64,000 nucleotides of DNA from NCBI RefSeq assembly GCF_023502425.1, contig NZ_JAMFMA010000001.1, positions 744,001 to 808,000 on the forward strand. The letters are read 5' to 3'. The notes below the pieces were generated by a model. It saw only the letters and a program-made list of their open reading frames with translations. It was not told where the DNA came from and searched no databases. The translations under genes and the position numbers were made by a program. Shown here piece by piece: positions 19,279 through 28,566 of this stretch (within the stretch, counting starts at the first letter, position 1; each line of letters begins with the position of its first letter). The stretch comes from Flagellimonas spongiicola (GTDB lineage: Bacteria; Bacteroidota; Bacteroidia; Flavobacteriales; Flavobacteriaceae).

Positions 19279-20046
19279 CTATTTACGTTGAATGAATCGG
19301 TTGTCTACATTTGCGGTTACCGTATCCACTTTTTTGAAATAATCGATAATTGCATTACGCACAAGATATCCGGTATCATGGACGGAGACCATATCATTGA
19401 AAAAACCAATACTAGGACCTCCTTGGACCAAATAATCAGATGTGGCTACGTAATAATTTCTGTTTTCGTCAAAAGGGCTACCATTGACATTGACGGATTC
19501 CAAATTGCCATTTTTGTCCAAAACAATTTGCATTCCGGCAATAGGGTGTACACGAGACGAATTGATTAAATAATCAATTAAATTTCGCATGGCCTTGCCA
19601 TCCAATTCCACCACAGCAATGAAATTTTCGAAGGGCATCACCTCATAGGCGTTCCTCGCGGTCACATTTCCGGCAGAAATTATAGATCGAATACCACCAC
19701 GGTTGAATACCGCAAAATCCAACTCCTTGTCCGTCTGTTTTAAAAACAATGGTCTGGTTTCCTTCAACAAGATATCCACCAACAAATTGCCCATACTGGT
19801 ATTGCGTTCACCATCATCCAAGACCAAATCTTTTGGTACAATGGCCAATGTGCTGTCCAAAACCGCATTAATACGATTTCTATAAGGTGCCACGTAGGCC
19901 TCAATGGAATCGACGGCGGTATAGCTTTCAGTTATTGGAATAATAGTACCCTTGACTTCAGAGAGTTGCGTGGGGTCGTTCTTGCAAGAAGCTAAAATAC
20001 AAATTGTTATAATTGAAACAATTTGTTTTATTTTTAAAATATTCAC
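19279..20046 (-). CDS. 5'-nucleotidase C-terminal domain protein (lipoprotein)
   Basis: A 255-residue lipoprotein (lipobox ILASC, C near residue 21) that corresponds to the 5'-nucleotidase C-terminal, substrate-binding domain: NTSMGNLLVDILL, FNRGGIRS, NAYEVMPFENFIAVVEL and YYVATSDYLVQGG. It is transcribed before the metallophosphatase half and abuts it, so domain order is reversed relative to a one-chain UshA. It probably pairs with the downstream product to release phosphate or nucleosides in the periplasm. Confidence 0.92.
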   Translation of the reverse strand: MNILKIKQIVSIITICILASCKNDPTQLSEVKGTIIPITESYTAVDSIEAYVAPYRNRINAVLDSTLAIVPKDLVLDDGERNTSMGNLLVDILLKETRPLFLKQTDKELDFAVFNRGGIRSIISAGNVTARNAYEVMPFENFIAVVELDGKAMRNLIDYLINSSRVHPIAGMQIVLDKNGNLESVNVNGSPFDENRNYYVATSDYLVQGGPSIGFFNDMVSVHDTGYLVRNAIIDYFKKVDTVTANVDNRFIQRK

Positions 20047-20051
20047 TAACG

Positions 20052-20092
20052 TATCTTTGTTTTAAGGAGTCTGGGTAGAATATTTACCTTTG
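20052..20092 (+). promoter_or_regulatory. Two tandem -7 elements before DUF6913-dapA
   Basis: TATCTTTG (20052-20059) and TACCTTTG (20085-20092) both match TAnnTTTG. The second would start transcription near 20096, 15 bases before the ATG at 20111. No -33 is clear for either. Confidence 0.5.
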
Positions 20093-20110
20093 TAAAAATG
20101 CATAAAAATA

Positions 20111-20644
20111 ATGTTTTTAAAAGGGCTCCAAGATAAATTTAAGGTTAAATCGGGTCAAAAATACTTGCAGGAAGTAATGCTAAAACCAGCAGCAGTAGTT
20201 GGTAGAAGCAAGGGAATCTCAAGTATTGGTTGTATTGTGGATGTGGATAATTTTAAGAATGCTGAGGTATTCTATGACCTAATCGATGAATACGAATTAA
20301 GACCCAATGCCATCAAGATCATTGGCTATAAAAGAGAATATGATAAAAATTCACCATATGCCATCCAGATTTTTTCCGACAAGGATTTAGGTTGGAAAGG
20401 TGAGATTGAAAATGGCTACGTATTGGAGTTTTTGGGTAGGGAGTATGATATGCTGATAAATTATTATCAGGAAGACAATTTATTAATGAAATTATTGTCC
20501 GTTAAAACCCCGGCCCGCTTAAAAGTAGGTTTTGGTGCATTGGATCCTAAAATCAACGATTTGATTTTGAATACGACCTTAAATGATTTTGATTTATTCA
20601 AAAGCGAGTTGAAAAAGTATTTAAAGGTTTTAAACGAATTGTAA
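20111..20644 (+). CDS. DUF6913-type hypothetical protein
   Basis: A 177-residue soluble protein that I recognise as the flavobacterial family now called DUF6913, usually found just before dapA. Visible features are a basic N-terminus ([14 protein letters not shown]), a beta-alpha region ([25 protein letters not shown]) and a conserved [16 protein letters not shown] stretch. No catalytic motif is apparent. The TAA overlaps the dapA ATG by one base, so its function may be linked to lysine/mDAP synthesis, but that is only inferred from position. Confidence 0.78.
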   Translation: MFLKGLQDKFKVKSGQKYLQEVMLKPAAVVGRSKGISSIGCIVDVDNFKNAEVFYDLIDEYELRPNAIKIIGYKREYDKNSPYAIQIFSDKDLGWKGEIENGYVLEFLGREYDMLINYYQEDNLLMKLLSVKTPARLKVGFGALDPKINDLILNTTLNDFDLFKSELKKYLKVLNEL

Positions 20645-21534
20645 TGGAGCAATTAATGGGAACAGGGGTTGCATTGGTGACGCCTTTCCAAGAAGATTTT
20701 ACGGTTGACACAGCTGCTTTGGAGCGCATTGTGGAGTTCAACATTCAAGGAGGTATTGATTATTTGGTGGTACTGGGTACTACGGGTGAATCTGCTACCT
20801 TGTCCAAAACGGAGAAACAATTGGTTGCAGATACTGTTGTGCGTGCCAATGCTGGAAGATTGCCTTTGGTTTTGGGTGTTGGGGGAAACAATACTGCTGC
20901 TGTAATTGAAGATTTAAGGATATTGGATCTTTCGGAATTTGCTGCTATTCTATCTGTTTCTCCATATTACAACAGACCAACCCAGGAAGGGATTTACCAA
21001 CATTTTAAAGCAATTGCCAAAGCATCGCCTGTACCTGTAATCATGTATAACGTACCCGCACGAACCGGTAGTAATATGTTGGCCGAAACTACAGTGCGTC
21101 TGGCTCATGATTCACCCAATATAGTTGCCATAAAGGAAGCCTGTGGGGATATGACCCAAATCGACAAGATCATCAAAGGGAAACCCGATGAATTTATGGT
21201 AATTTCAGGAGATGATTTTACGGCATTGCCCACGGTCTTGGCCGGCGGAGCAGGGGTTATCTCAGTATTGGGCCAAGGATTACCAGAATCCTTTTCACAA
21301 ATGATTGCATTGGGGAGCAATGGAAATGCCGAACAGGCTTATGAAATCCACTATTCATTGTTACCTATGATGCATCTGATATTTGAAGAAGGCAACCCCG
21401 CCGGAATCAAGAGTATTTTTGAGGCATTGGATTTATGCAAGGCTGGGGTAAGACTGCCGTTGTTGGAAGCTACGCCATCGTTAAAACAACGAATCGCAGA
21501 TTACTTAAAATCACTGGATAGGGTACCGGCATAG
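20644..21534 (+). CDS. dapA: 4-hydroxy-tetrahydrodipicolinate synthase
   Basis: Condenses pyruvate with aspartate semialdehyde, the first committed step to lysine and mDAP. The 296-residue TIM-barrel protein carries the Schiff-base lysine K164 (VAIKEACGD), the catalytic Y135 (MYNVPARTG), and the GTTGES loop near residue 46. It is coupled to the DUF6913 gene by a one-base overlap. Confidence 0.97.
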   Translation: MEQLMGTGVALVTPFQEDFTVDTAALERIVEFNIQGGIDYLVVLGTTGESATLSKTEKQLVADTVVRANAGRLPLVLGVGGNNTAAVIEDLRILDLSEFAAILSVSPYYNRPTQEGIYQHFKAIAKASPVPVIMYNVPARTGSNMLAETTVRLAHDSPNIVAIKEACGDMTQIDKIIKGKPDEFMVISGDDFTALPTVLAGGAGVISVLGQGLPESFSQMIALGSNGNAEQAYEIHYSLLPMMHLIFEEGNPAGIKSIFEALDLCKAGVRLPLLEATPSLKQRIADYLKSLDRVPA

Positions 21535-21630
21535 CCAAAGTTAAATGTTCGCCAAAACCCTTGGCGAAAACTATCGCACCACCTTATTTTTAGCGTTGGA
21601 TTTCTATTTTTTAAATCCATTGATTATCAC

Positions 21631-21638
21631 TAATTTTG
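21631..21638 (+). promoter_or_regulatory. -7 element of the bamD promoter
   Basis: TAATTTTG matches TAnnTTTG and would place the transcript start at about 21642, one base before the ATG of bamD. This suggests a nearly leaderless message. No -33 element is clear. Confidence 0.5.
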
Positions 21639-21642
21639 CAAA

Positions 21643-22473
21643 ATGTTTTTGAAAATGAGGTCGATTCTTCCGTTATTTTTCGCGCTAATTTTATTTTCCT
21701 CCTGTAATGAGTACCAAAAGGCACTTAAAAATGAGGACGTTAAGGTAAAGTACGATTTAGCACAGAAATACTATGACGCTGGTGATTTTAAGCGGGCAAA
21801 ACGCTTGTTCGAACAAATCGCACCAAGGTATGTGGGTAAACCTCAAGGTGAACGGGTGATGTTTTTCTTTGCCAATTCTTATTTTGAAACCAAGGATTAC
21901 TATTTGTCCGGTTATCAGTTTGAGCGTTTTATCAAATCATATCCTAGAAGTGATAAAGTACAGGAAGCTTCTTTTTTAGGCGCTAAGAGTTATTACAAAC
22001 TTTCTCCGGCCTATTCCCTTGACCAAACCGACACAGACAAGGCATTATCAAAATTGCAGACTTTTATCAACACCTATCCAGAATCTGAATTTTTTGAAGA
22101 GGCAAATACCATGGCCAGGGAGTTGACCGCCAAAAAAGAGAAAAAGCAAATTGAGATTGCCAAACAGTTCAATAAGTTGGGGAAATTCAACTACCCTATA
22201 TTGGTTTCTGCATTGACAGCTTTTGATAATTTCATTTCGGACAACCCTGGTTCCATATATAGAGAGGAAGCCTTATATTATAGAATAGAAGCGGCTACCA
22301 ATTTAGCCTTGAACAGTACTGAAAATAAAAAGCAAGAACGTTTGCAGGAAGCACTGTCATCGTATAACAATTTAATGCGTTATTTCCCGGAGACCTCTTT
22401 TAAAAAGAAAGCGGATAATCTCTCCGAAAAAATACAGAAAGAATTGAGCGTTTATATTGAAAACGCCAAATAA
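21643..22473 (+). CDS. bamD: Outer membrane protein assembly factor BamD
   Basis: Periplasmic lipoprotein of the BAM complex that helps BamA insert outer-membrane proteins. The 276-residue protein has a signal peptide with lipobox (FSSC), then TPR-like repeats with family motifs YDLAQKYYDAGDFKRAKRLFEQI and FFFANSYFETKDYYLSGYQFERFIKSYP. It is the first gene of a block with rpoZ, coaBC, the PorD-like gene and recN. Confidence 0.95.
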   Translation: MFLKMRSILPLFFALILFSSCNEYQKALKNEDVKVKYDLAQKYYDAGDFKRAKRLFEQIAPRYVGKPQGERVMFFFANSYFETKDYYLSGYQFERFIKSYPRSDKVQEASFLGAKSYYKLSPAYSLDQTDTDKALSKLQTFINTYPESEFFEEANTMARELTAKKEKKQIEIAKQFNKLGKFNYPILVSALTAFDNFISDNPGSIYREEALYYRIEAATNLALNSTENKKQERLQEALSSYNNLMRYFPETSFKKKADNLSEKIQKELSVYIENAK

Positions 22474-22492
22474 AAGTTTAAACAATCCGTAT

Positions 22493-22819
22493 ATGCAAGA
22501 TTTAAAAAACACCAAAGCTCCCGTTTCTACTGTTACGCACAACCGAAACGAATTTGATGAGAAGACGGAAAACATCTACGAAGCAATTTCAATTGCTTCA
22601 AAAAGAGCGATCCAAATCAATTCTGAAATAAAGAAAGAATTGTTGGAAAAACTAGAGGAATTCGCAACATATAGCGATAGCTTGGAAGAAGTTTTTGAGA
22701 ACAAAGAACAAATTGAGGTTTCCAAGTTTTATGAAAAACTTCCAAAGCCACATGCGCTTGCTGTTATGGAGTGGTTGGAAGATAAAATCTACTACAGAAA
22801 CACAGAGAAAGACGCCTAA
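22493..22819 (+). CDS. rpoZ: DNA-directed RNA polymerase omega subunit (Bacteroidota type)
   Basis: Small subunit that helps RNA polymerase assembly. The Bacteroidota form is easily recognised by ENIYEAISIASKRAIQINSEIK and the acidic KLEEFATYSDSLEEVFENKEQ tract. The frame is open from 22457, but the ATG at 22493 (MQDLKN) gives the conserved start and a 108-residue product. It lies 19 bases after bamD and 3 before coaBC. Confidence 0.95.
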   Translation: MQDLKNTKAPVSTVTHNRNEFDEKTENIYEAISIASKRAIQINSEIKKELLEKLEEFATYSDSLEEVFENKEQIEVSKFYEKLPKPHALAVMEWLEDKIYYRNTEKDA

Positions 22820-22822
22820 CAT

Positions 22823-24028
22823 ATGCTGAGCGGTAAAAATATCCTTTTGGGCGTTACCGGGGGAATTGCCGCATACAAGACAACTTTTCTTGTTAGGTTA
22901 TTGATAAAAGCTGGTGCTCAGGTCAAAGTAATAATGACCCAAAGCGCCAGCTCTTTTGTTTCCCCCCTTACACTTTCCACCTTATCCAAAAATCCAGTTT
23001 TATTGGATTTTGTGAATGAAGAGGACGGAAGTCTATCGTGGAACAATCATGTAGAACTAGGTCTTTGGGCAGACCTGATGGTAGTGGCACCGGCCACTGC
23101 AAATACCTTGTCCAAAATGGCAAATGGTACTTGCGACAATTTGTTGTTGGCGACCTATTTGTCTGCAAAGTGTCCAGTTTATTTTGCTCCTGCTATGGAT
23201 TTGGACATGTACAAACATCCCTCGACGGAAGCTTCTCTAAATAAACTCAATTCATTCGGAAATATAATGATACCCGCAGAATCCGGGGAGTTGGCAAGTG
23301 GATTGCATGGTGAGGGTAGAATGGCAGAACCAGAAAATATTCTGAGCTTCTTAATGGATGACTTAAAACAGGGGCTACCATTACAAAACAAAAATGTACT
23401 GATTACCGCAGGCCCTACCCAAGAAGCTATAGATCCTGTCCGTTTTCTGGGAAATCGTTCTTCTGGAACAATGGGCTTTGAACTGGCAAAAAGAGCGGCC
23501 AATTTAGGTGCCAAGGTGTTTTTAATAGCTGGACCAACTAATTTGGATATTGTTCATGAGAACATTCAATTGGAACGTGTTACATCAGCTCAGGAAATGT
23601 ACGATGCCTGTCACAAGTATTTTGATCAAATTGATGTAGCCATTGCGGCTGCGGCTGTTGCGGATTACCGTCCGAAACATGTGGCAAAGGAGAAAATGAA
23701 GAAGAAAGCGGGCGATTTGACACTGGAATTGGAGCGCAGCCCAGATATTCTTTTGTCCCTTGGAAAACGAAAACAAAATCAATTTTTGGTTGGCTTTGCC
23801 TTGGAGACGGAAAATGAGTTGGAAAATGCCAAAGGAAAGTTGGAACGCAAACATTTGGATGCAATCGTTTTAAATTCCTTGAAAGATGACGGAGCAGGTT
23901 TTGGGGGTGCCACGAATAAAATAACCTTCATTGATAAGAATTCACAGATAAAAACGTTTGCATTGAAGACGAAGCCAGAAGTAGCTTCGGATATTTGGGA
24001 AGAAATTATCACCAGAATTCATGCGTAG
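22823..24028 (+). CDS. coaBC: Bifunctional CoaBC (phosphopantothenoylcysteine synthase/decarboxylase)
   Basis: Two steps of coenzyme A synthesis in one chain. The N-terminal flavoprotein decarboxylase has GVTGGIAAYK, the catalytic His in WNNHVELG, and VVAPATANTLSKMANG. The C-terminal synthetase half has ITAGPTQEAIDPVRFLGNRSSG and AAAVADYRP. The 401-residue length is normal. It overlaps the PorD-like gene by 8 bases. CoaE, the last CoA enzyme, is at 29520. Confidence 0.97.
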   Translation: MLSGKNILLGVTGGIAAYKTTFLVRLLIKAGAQVKVIMTQSASSFVSPLTLSTLSKNPVLLDFVNEEDGSLSWNNHVELGLWADLMVVAPATANTLSKMANGTCDNLLLATYLSAKCPVYFAPAMDLDMYKHPSTEASLNKLNSFGNIMIPAESGELASGLHGEGRMAEPENILSFLMDDLKQGLPLQNKNVLITAGPTQEAIDPVRFLGNRSSGTMGFELAKRAANLGAKVFLIAGPTNLDIVHENIQLERVTSAQEMYDACHKYFDQIDVAIAAAAVADYRPKHVAKEKMKKKAGDLTLELERSPDILLSLGKRKQNQFLVGFALETENELENAKGKLERKHLDAIVLNSLKDDGAGFGGATNKITFIDKNSQIKTFALKTKPEVASDIWEEIITRIHA

Positions 24029-24911
24029 GCTCATTACCGCTGTTTTACTTTTATTCATCCTGCAAGTTTCCTTTGCCCAGGAACTAAACTGTACGGTTAC
24101 CGTCAACTCTGATCAGGTAAGCCAGACCAATCAACAGATTTTTAGAACCTTGGAAAGGTCGCTTAGTGACTTTGTAAACAAAAGCAAATGGACCAACAGG
24201 GTATACCGAGAAAATGAACGCGTTAATGCAAGGATGTTCATTACCGTCAGTCAATATGAATCTGATAGGTTTGAGGCCAATATTCAAATTCAATCTTCAA
24301 GACCGGTATTCAATACTTCCTACGAAAGTCCAATTTTCAACTATAAGGATGATGCATTCAACTTTCAATATTTAGAATTTCAGCCTTTAGTCTACAATGA
24401 AAATGTCTTTGAATCCAATTTGATTAGTGTTATAGCTTATTATGTGTATGTAATCCTCGGTTTGGATGCTGATACGTTTTCATTGGAAGGTGGTGATGAG
24501 ATGTTTCGCAAAGCTCAAAATATTGTTACCCAGGCGCAAGGATCCAATTTTTCTGGTTGGAACCAAGAAACAGGTGAGCGCTCTCGGTTTGAGTTGGTGG
24601 ATAACCTAATGAGCAATTCATTTAGGGAGTACAGGATTGCGATGTACAATTACCATAGAAAAGGGTTGGATATCCTCGGCGATAACAATAGTACGGGCAA
24701 ACAGGTGATTGCTGGTAGCATGCGATTGTTTGAGACCTTGATCAAAAGAAGACCCAATGCTTTTTTGATTCAAACTTTTTTCGATGCGAAATCTGAGGAA
24801 ATCCGTAATATTTTCTCCGACGGACCTAAAGTGGATATTGTAAAGCTTAAGGAAACCCTCAATCGCGTAGCTCCATTTTATTCCAGTACTTGGAACGAAA
24901 TAAATTACTAG
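24021..24911 (+). CDS. DUF4835 family protein, PorD-like (type IX secretion associated)
   Basis: A 296-residue periplasmic protein with a signal peptide cut after SFAQ and the DUF4835 pattern: ELNCTVTVNSDQVSQTNQQIF at the mature N-terminus, FNFQYLEFQPLVYNENVFESNLISVIAYYVY in the middle, and GWNQETGERSRFELVDNLMS. I recall this family as PorD of the type IX secretion system in Porphyromonas; its mechanism is not established. It sits in the conserved bamD-rpoZ-coaBC-recN block, so expression is tied to envelope biogenesis genes. Confidence 0.88.
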   Translation: MRRLITAVLLLFILQVSFAQELNCTVTVNSDQVSQTNQQIFRTLERSLSDFVNKSKWTNRVYRENERVNARMFITVSQYESDRFEANIQIQSSRPVFNTSYESPIFNYKDDAFNFQYLEFQPLVYNENVFESNLISVIAYYVYVILGLDADTFSLEGGDEMFRKAQNIVTQAQGSNFSGWNQETGERSRFELVDNLMSNSFREYRIAMYNYHRKGLDILGDNNSTGKQVIAGSMRLFETLIKRRPNAFLIQTFFDAKSEEIRNIFSDGPKVDIVKLKETLNRVAPFYSSTWNEINY

Positions 24912-24957
24912 CCATTTTCTTCAAAGTGCTATATCTTTACGGGATAAATCCGCTGTA

Positions 24958-26610
24958 TTGCTAACAAATCTTTCCATTCAGAATTATGCATTGATTGATG
25001 ATGTGAATGTTCCATTTTCCAATGGTTTCACAACCATCACCGGTGAAACAGGAGCAGGTAAGTCCATTTTATTGGGTGGGCTTTCCTTGGTTTTAGGAAA
25101 TAGGGCAGATTTGTCCTCACTTAAAAACCAAGACCAAAAATGTATTATCGAAGCGGATTTTGATGTTTCCAAATACGATTTAAAACAGTTTTTTTCTAAA
25201 AATGATTTGGATTATGAGGATCACACCATTTTGAGAAGAGAGATTTTACCTAGTGGCAAATCAAGGGCGTTCGTGAATGACACACCTGTAACATTGGACA
25301 TACTAAAAGGACTTGGTGGGCGATTGGTGGATGTTCATTCCCAGCACCAAACCCTTCGCATGACTGAAAATGAATTTCAGTTAAAGGTTGTTGATGCTCT
25401 TGCTGCTAACCAAGACAAGCTTTCCTTGTATAGAAGTCAACTAACCGTTTATCGAAGCGAGACAAAAGCACTTCAAGAATTGTTGGATTTCCAGGCAAAT
25501 GCGTCTAAGGAGCATGATTATAATAGCTTTTTATTGTCAGAGCTTGAAGCGGCCAAATTGACCAGTGGGATGCAGGAAACCTTGGAAGCGGAATTTGAGC
25601 AATTGAACAATGTTGAGCAAATCATGGAGCAATTGGCTGCAGGTCATCAATTGCTAAATGATGAGCAGCTAGGTCTTTTAGGACAATTGTCGGAATTGAA
25701 AAGGGTGTTTCAGAACTTGGCCAATTTTGGAGATTCCTACACCAACTTAAATGAGCGCGTGCAATCCTTGTTTATTGAAATGGATGATGTAGCAGAAGAA
25801 TTGGAAACCATCAAAGATAAGGTAGAGGCAAATCCGGAAAGATTGGAAACCGTCAATGCCAAATTGCAACAATTGTACGACCTCCAAAAAAAGCATCAGG
25901 CGGCAACAGTTGAGGAATTGATTGTTATTCGGGAAGAGTTGTCTTACAAAGTAAGTACCATTGAGAATATTGAAGATAGTATTGCCGAAAAGAAGTTGTT
26001 AGTGCAAAATGCCACTGACGAGTTGGAAGCTGCAGCGATTGCTATACGAGACGCAAGAAATGCTGTGATTGCAAAATTAAAAACGTTGCTCCAGGAATAC
26101 CTATACGAATTAGGGATGCCATCAGCCAGTTTTAAAATTGAAATCAATCCTTCGGAAGCCTTCAAGACCAATGGGAAAGATGATTTGGTTTTTCTCTTTT
26201 CTGCAAACAAAGGGTCTGACTATGGGGAATTAAAAAAAGTGGCTTCAGGTGGTGAACTCTCAAGAATCATGTTAGCTATCAAATCCATTTTAGCAAAATA
26301 TGAGCAATTACCAACCATGATGTTTGATGAAATAGACACTGGGGTTTCTGGAGAAATTTCGAATAAAATGGGTGAGATAATGAAGGATATGAGTGCGCAT
26401 ATGCAAGTATTTTCAATTACCCATTTACCACAAGTGGCCTCTAAAGGTCAGCAACAATTCAAAGTTTTTAAGGAAGAGAACCAGTCAGGCACGACTACGC
26501 ACATGAAAAAACTAAATGTTGATGAACGCGTAACAGAGTTGGCAGAGATGCTAGGTGGCAAAAATATTTCAGAGTCGGCGTTGGCACACGCAAAGCAGCT
26601 TTTACAGTAA
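24958..26610 (+). CDS. recN: DNA repair protein RecN
   Basis: SMC-like ATPase for double-strand-break repair, 550 residues. It has Walker A in ITGETGAGKS, a long central coiled coil (about 150-380), the ABC signature VASGGELSRIMLAIK and Walker B MMFDEIDTGVSGE. The start is TTG at 24958, matching the family start LTNLSIQNYALIDD; no ATG is near. A TATCTTTA element (24932-24939) one base off the -7 consensus lies 18 bases upstream. Confidence 0.95.
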   Translation: MLTNLSIQNYALIDDVNVPFSNGFTTITGETGAGKSILLGGLSLVLGNRADLSSLKNQDQKCIIEADFDVSKYDLKQFFSKNDLDYEDHTILRREILPSGKSRAFVNDTPVTLDILKGLGGRLVDVHSQHQTLRMTENEFQLKVVDALAANQDKLSLYRSQLTVYRSETKALQELLDFQANASKEHDYNSFLLSELEAAKLTSGMQETLEAEFEQLNNVEQIMEQLAAGHQLLNDEQLGLLGQLSELKRVFQNLANFGDSYTNLNERVQSLFIEMDDVAEELETIKDKVEANPERLETVNAKLQQLYDLQKKHQAATVEELIVIREELSYKVSTIENIEDSIAEKKLLVQNATDELEAAAIAIRDARNAVIAKLKTLLQEYLYELGMPSASFKIEINPSEAFKTNGKDDLVFLFSANKGSDYGELKKVASGGELSRIMLAIKSILAKYEQLPTMMFDEIDTGVSGEISNKMGEIMKDMSAHMQVFSITHLPQVASKGQQQFKVFKEENQSGTTTHMKKLNVDERVTELAEMLGGKNISESALAHAKQLLQ

Positions 26611-26654
26611 AAAATCACCGGTTTGGGATATCCTTCAAAATCATTTAGAATGGA

Positions 26655-26662
26655 TATCTTTG
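26655..26662 (+). promoter_or_regulatory. -7 element of the fabI promoter
   Basis: TATCTTTG matches TAnnTTTG and lies 27 bases upstream of the fabI ATG. A -33 element is not evident. Confidence 0.5.
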
Positions 26663-26689
26663 CCGCAAAACCAACAATAAATATTCAGT

Positions 26690-27502
26690 ATGTCATATAA
26701 TCTATTAAAAGGCAAGCGAGGAATCATTTTTGGCGCCTTGGATGAAAATTCCATAGCTTGGAAAACAGCAGAGCGAGTGCATGAAGAAGGTGGGACCTTT
26801 GTTCTTACCAATGCACCTATTGCTATGCGAATGGGTAAAATCAATGAGTTGGCGGAAAAAACCAATTCCCAAATCATTCCAGCGGATGCAACTAATGAAG
26901 AAGACCTTCAGAATTTGGTTGCTCAAGCAATGGAAATCCTTGGTGGTAAATTGGATTTTGTTTTGCATTCCATAGGCATGTCTGTCAATGTTAGAAAAGG
27001 ACGTGCATATACAGATGAAAAGTATGATTTTACTGCCAAAGGTTGGGATGTTTCAGCGCTATCCTTTCATAAAGTAATGCAATCCTTGTTTAAGGCTGAT
27101 GCCATGAACGAGTGGGGTAGTATTGTGGCATTGACCTATATGGCAGCACAACGAACTTTTCCAGATTATAACGACATGGCGGATAACAAGGCATACTTGG
27201 AGTCTGTTGCAAGAAGTTTTGGATACTTTTTTGGGAAGGAAAAGAAGGTTCGTGTGAATACCATTTCCCAGTCGCCAACTCCAACTACAGCTGGTCAAGG
27301 TGTAAAAGGATTTGATGGGTTCATCAATTATGCGGAAAAAATGTCACCATTGGGTAATGCAACTGCGGCAGACTGTGCTGATTACACTGTGAGTCTTTTC
27401 TCAGATTTAACCCGGAAGGTAACCATGCAAAATCTTTTCCATGACGGAGGATTTTCCAATACAGGCGTAAGCCAAGAAGTAATCGACGAATTCAGCGAAT
27501 AA
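26690..27502 (+). CDS. fabI: Enoyl-[acyl-carrier-protein] reductase FabI
   Basis: NADH-dependent last step of fatty-acid elongation. The 270-residue short-chain dehydrogenase has the divergent FabI cofactor loop (GKRGIIFGALDENSIAW), the HSIGMS strand and the catalytic region TYMAAQRTFPDYNDMADNKAYLE with the Tyr and Lys. Its NTISQSPTPTTAGQGVKGF substrate loop is also typical. It has its own promoter and terminator. Confidence 0.95.
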   Translation: MSYNLLKGKRGIIFGALDENSIAWKTAERVHEEGGTFVLTNAPIAMRMGKINELAEKTNSQIIPADATNEEDLQNLVAQAMEILGGKLDFVLHSIGMSVNVRKGRAYTDEKYDFTAKGWDVSALSFHKVMQSLFKADAMNEWGSIVALTYMAAQRTFPDYNDMADNKAYLESVARSFGYFFGKEKKVRVNTISQSPTPTTAGQGVKGFDGFINYAEKMSPLGNATAADCADYTVSLFSDLTRKVTMQNLFHDGGFSNTGVSQEVIDEFSE

Positions 27503-27523
27503 TTCAGCTGTGAACTCATAAGG

Positions 27524-27547
27524 GCCATCCAATAAAGGATGGCTTTT
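27524..27547 (+). terminator. Rho-independent terminator after fabI
   Basis: GCCATCC, an AATAAA loop and GGATGGC followed by TTTT form a compact hairpin between fabI and the glycosyltransferase gene. Confidence 0.8.
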
Positions 27548-27557
27548 CTGTTTAAGG

Positions 27558-28565
27558 ATGAATGTACAGTTTTCCATAATAGTCCCGGTATACAATAGAC
27601 CAGAAGAAGTGAGGGAATTGCTCCTCAGCCTCAAAAACCAAGAGTTTTCTGAGCCTTTTGAGGTGGTCATTGTTGAGGATGGTTCTTCGGAGACTTCAGA
27701 GCCCATCGTCGCTTCTTTCCAAAATGAACTGGATATTTCCTATTATTTCAAACCAAATTCCGGGCCGGGCGACTCTAGAAATTTCGGAATGGCAAAAGCC
27801 AAAGGCAATTACTTTATCATTTTGGATTCCGATTGCATCCTTCCGAGTCAGTATATGAATGAGGTGCGGCGTGAATTGAAATCAGAATTCGTTCATTGCT
27901 TTGGAGGACCTGATGCAGCTGACGAATCCTTCTCAGCTGTCCAGAAGGCCATCAACTATGCTATGACATCCTTTTTTACCACAGGAGGTATTCGAGGTAG
28001 AAAGAAGGCTGTTGGGAAATTCCAGCCACGCAGCTTCAACATGGGATTATCCAAAGAAGTATTTGAGAAAACCAAAGGGTTCGGGAGAATTCATCCAGGC
28101 GAGGACCCTGATTTGACTTTTAGAATTTGGGAAGCTGGTTACGATTCACGATTGTTCCCGAATGCATATGTTTATCATAAGAGACGAATTGATTGGAGTA
28201 ATTTTTTTGTTCAAGTAAACAAATTTGGTCTGGTAAGGCCCATATTGAACAAATGGCATCCAAAAACCGCAAAACTGACATATTGGTTCCCTTCACTATT
28301 TATCATGGGTATATTAGCAGCTATCTGCCTTTCATTGTTCGGATACCATATCCCCATTTTAATTCTAGGAATCTATTTTATTGTACTTTTCCTAGATGCT
28401 TTGTACAGCACAAAAAGTCTTTTAGTTTCGATTTTGGCTATCTGCGCAACCTTGTGCCAGTTTACTGGATATGGATTAGGTTTCTTAAAATCCACAATCT
28501 TGCTTAATTTTAGTAACAAAGAACCAGAAGCGATTTTTCCCAAATTGTTCTTCAAAAACAACTAA
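27558..28565 (+). CDS. Membrane-anchored family 2 glycosyltransferase
   Basis: A 335-residue GT2-fold enzyme: FSIIVPVYNRPEEV and VVIVEDGSSE at the N-terminus, the metal-binding DSDC (DxD-like) motif near residue 94, and the downstream HPGEDPDLTFRIWEAG acceptor/base motif. The last 100 residues contain about three membrane helices. It probably adds a sugar to a lipid-linked or envelope glycan; donor and acceptor are unknown. The next gene starts one base after its stop. Confidence 0.9.
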   Translation: MNVQFSIIVPVYNRPEEVRELLLSLKNQEFSEPFEVVIVEDGSSETSEPIVASFQNELDISYYFKPNSGPGDSRNFGMAKAKGNYFIILDSDCILPSQYMNEVRRELKSEFVHCFGGPDAADESFSAVQKAINYAMTSFFTTGGIRGRKKAVGKFQPRSFNMGLSKEVFEKTKGFGRIHPGEDPDLTFRIWEAGYDSRLFPNAYVYHKRRIDWSNFFVQVNKFGLVRPILNKWHPKTAKLTYWFPSLFIMGILAAICLSLFGYHIPILILGIYFIVLFLDALYSTKSLLVSILAICATLCQFTGYGLGFLKSTILLNFSNKEPEAIFPKLFFKNN

Positions 28566-28566
28566 G

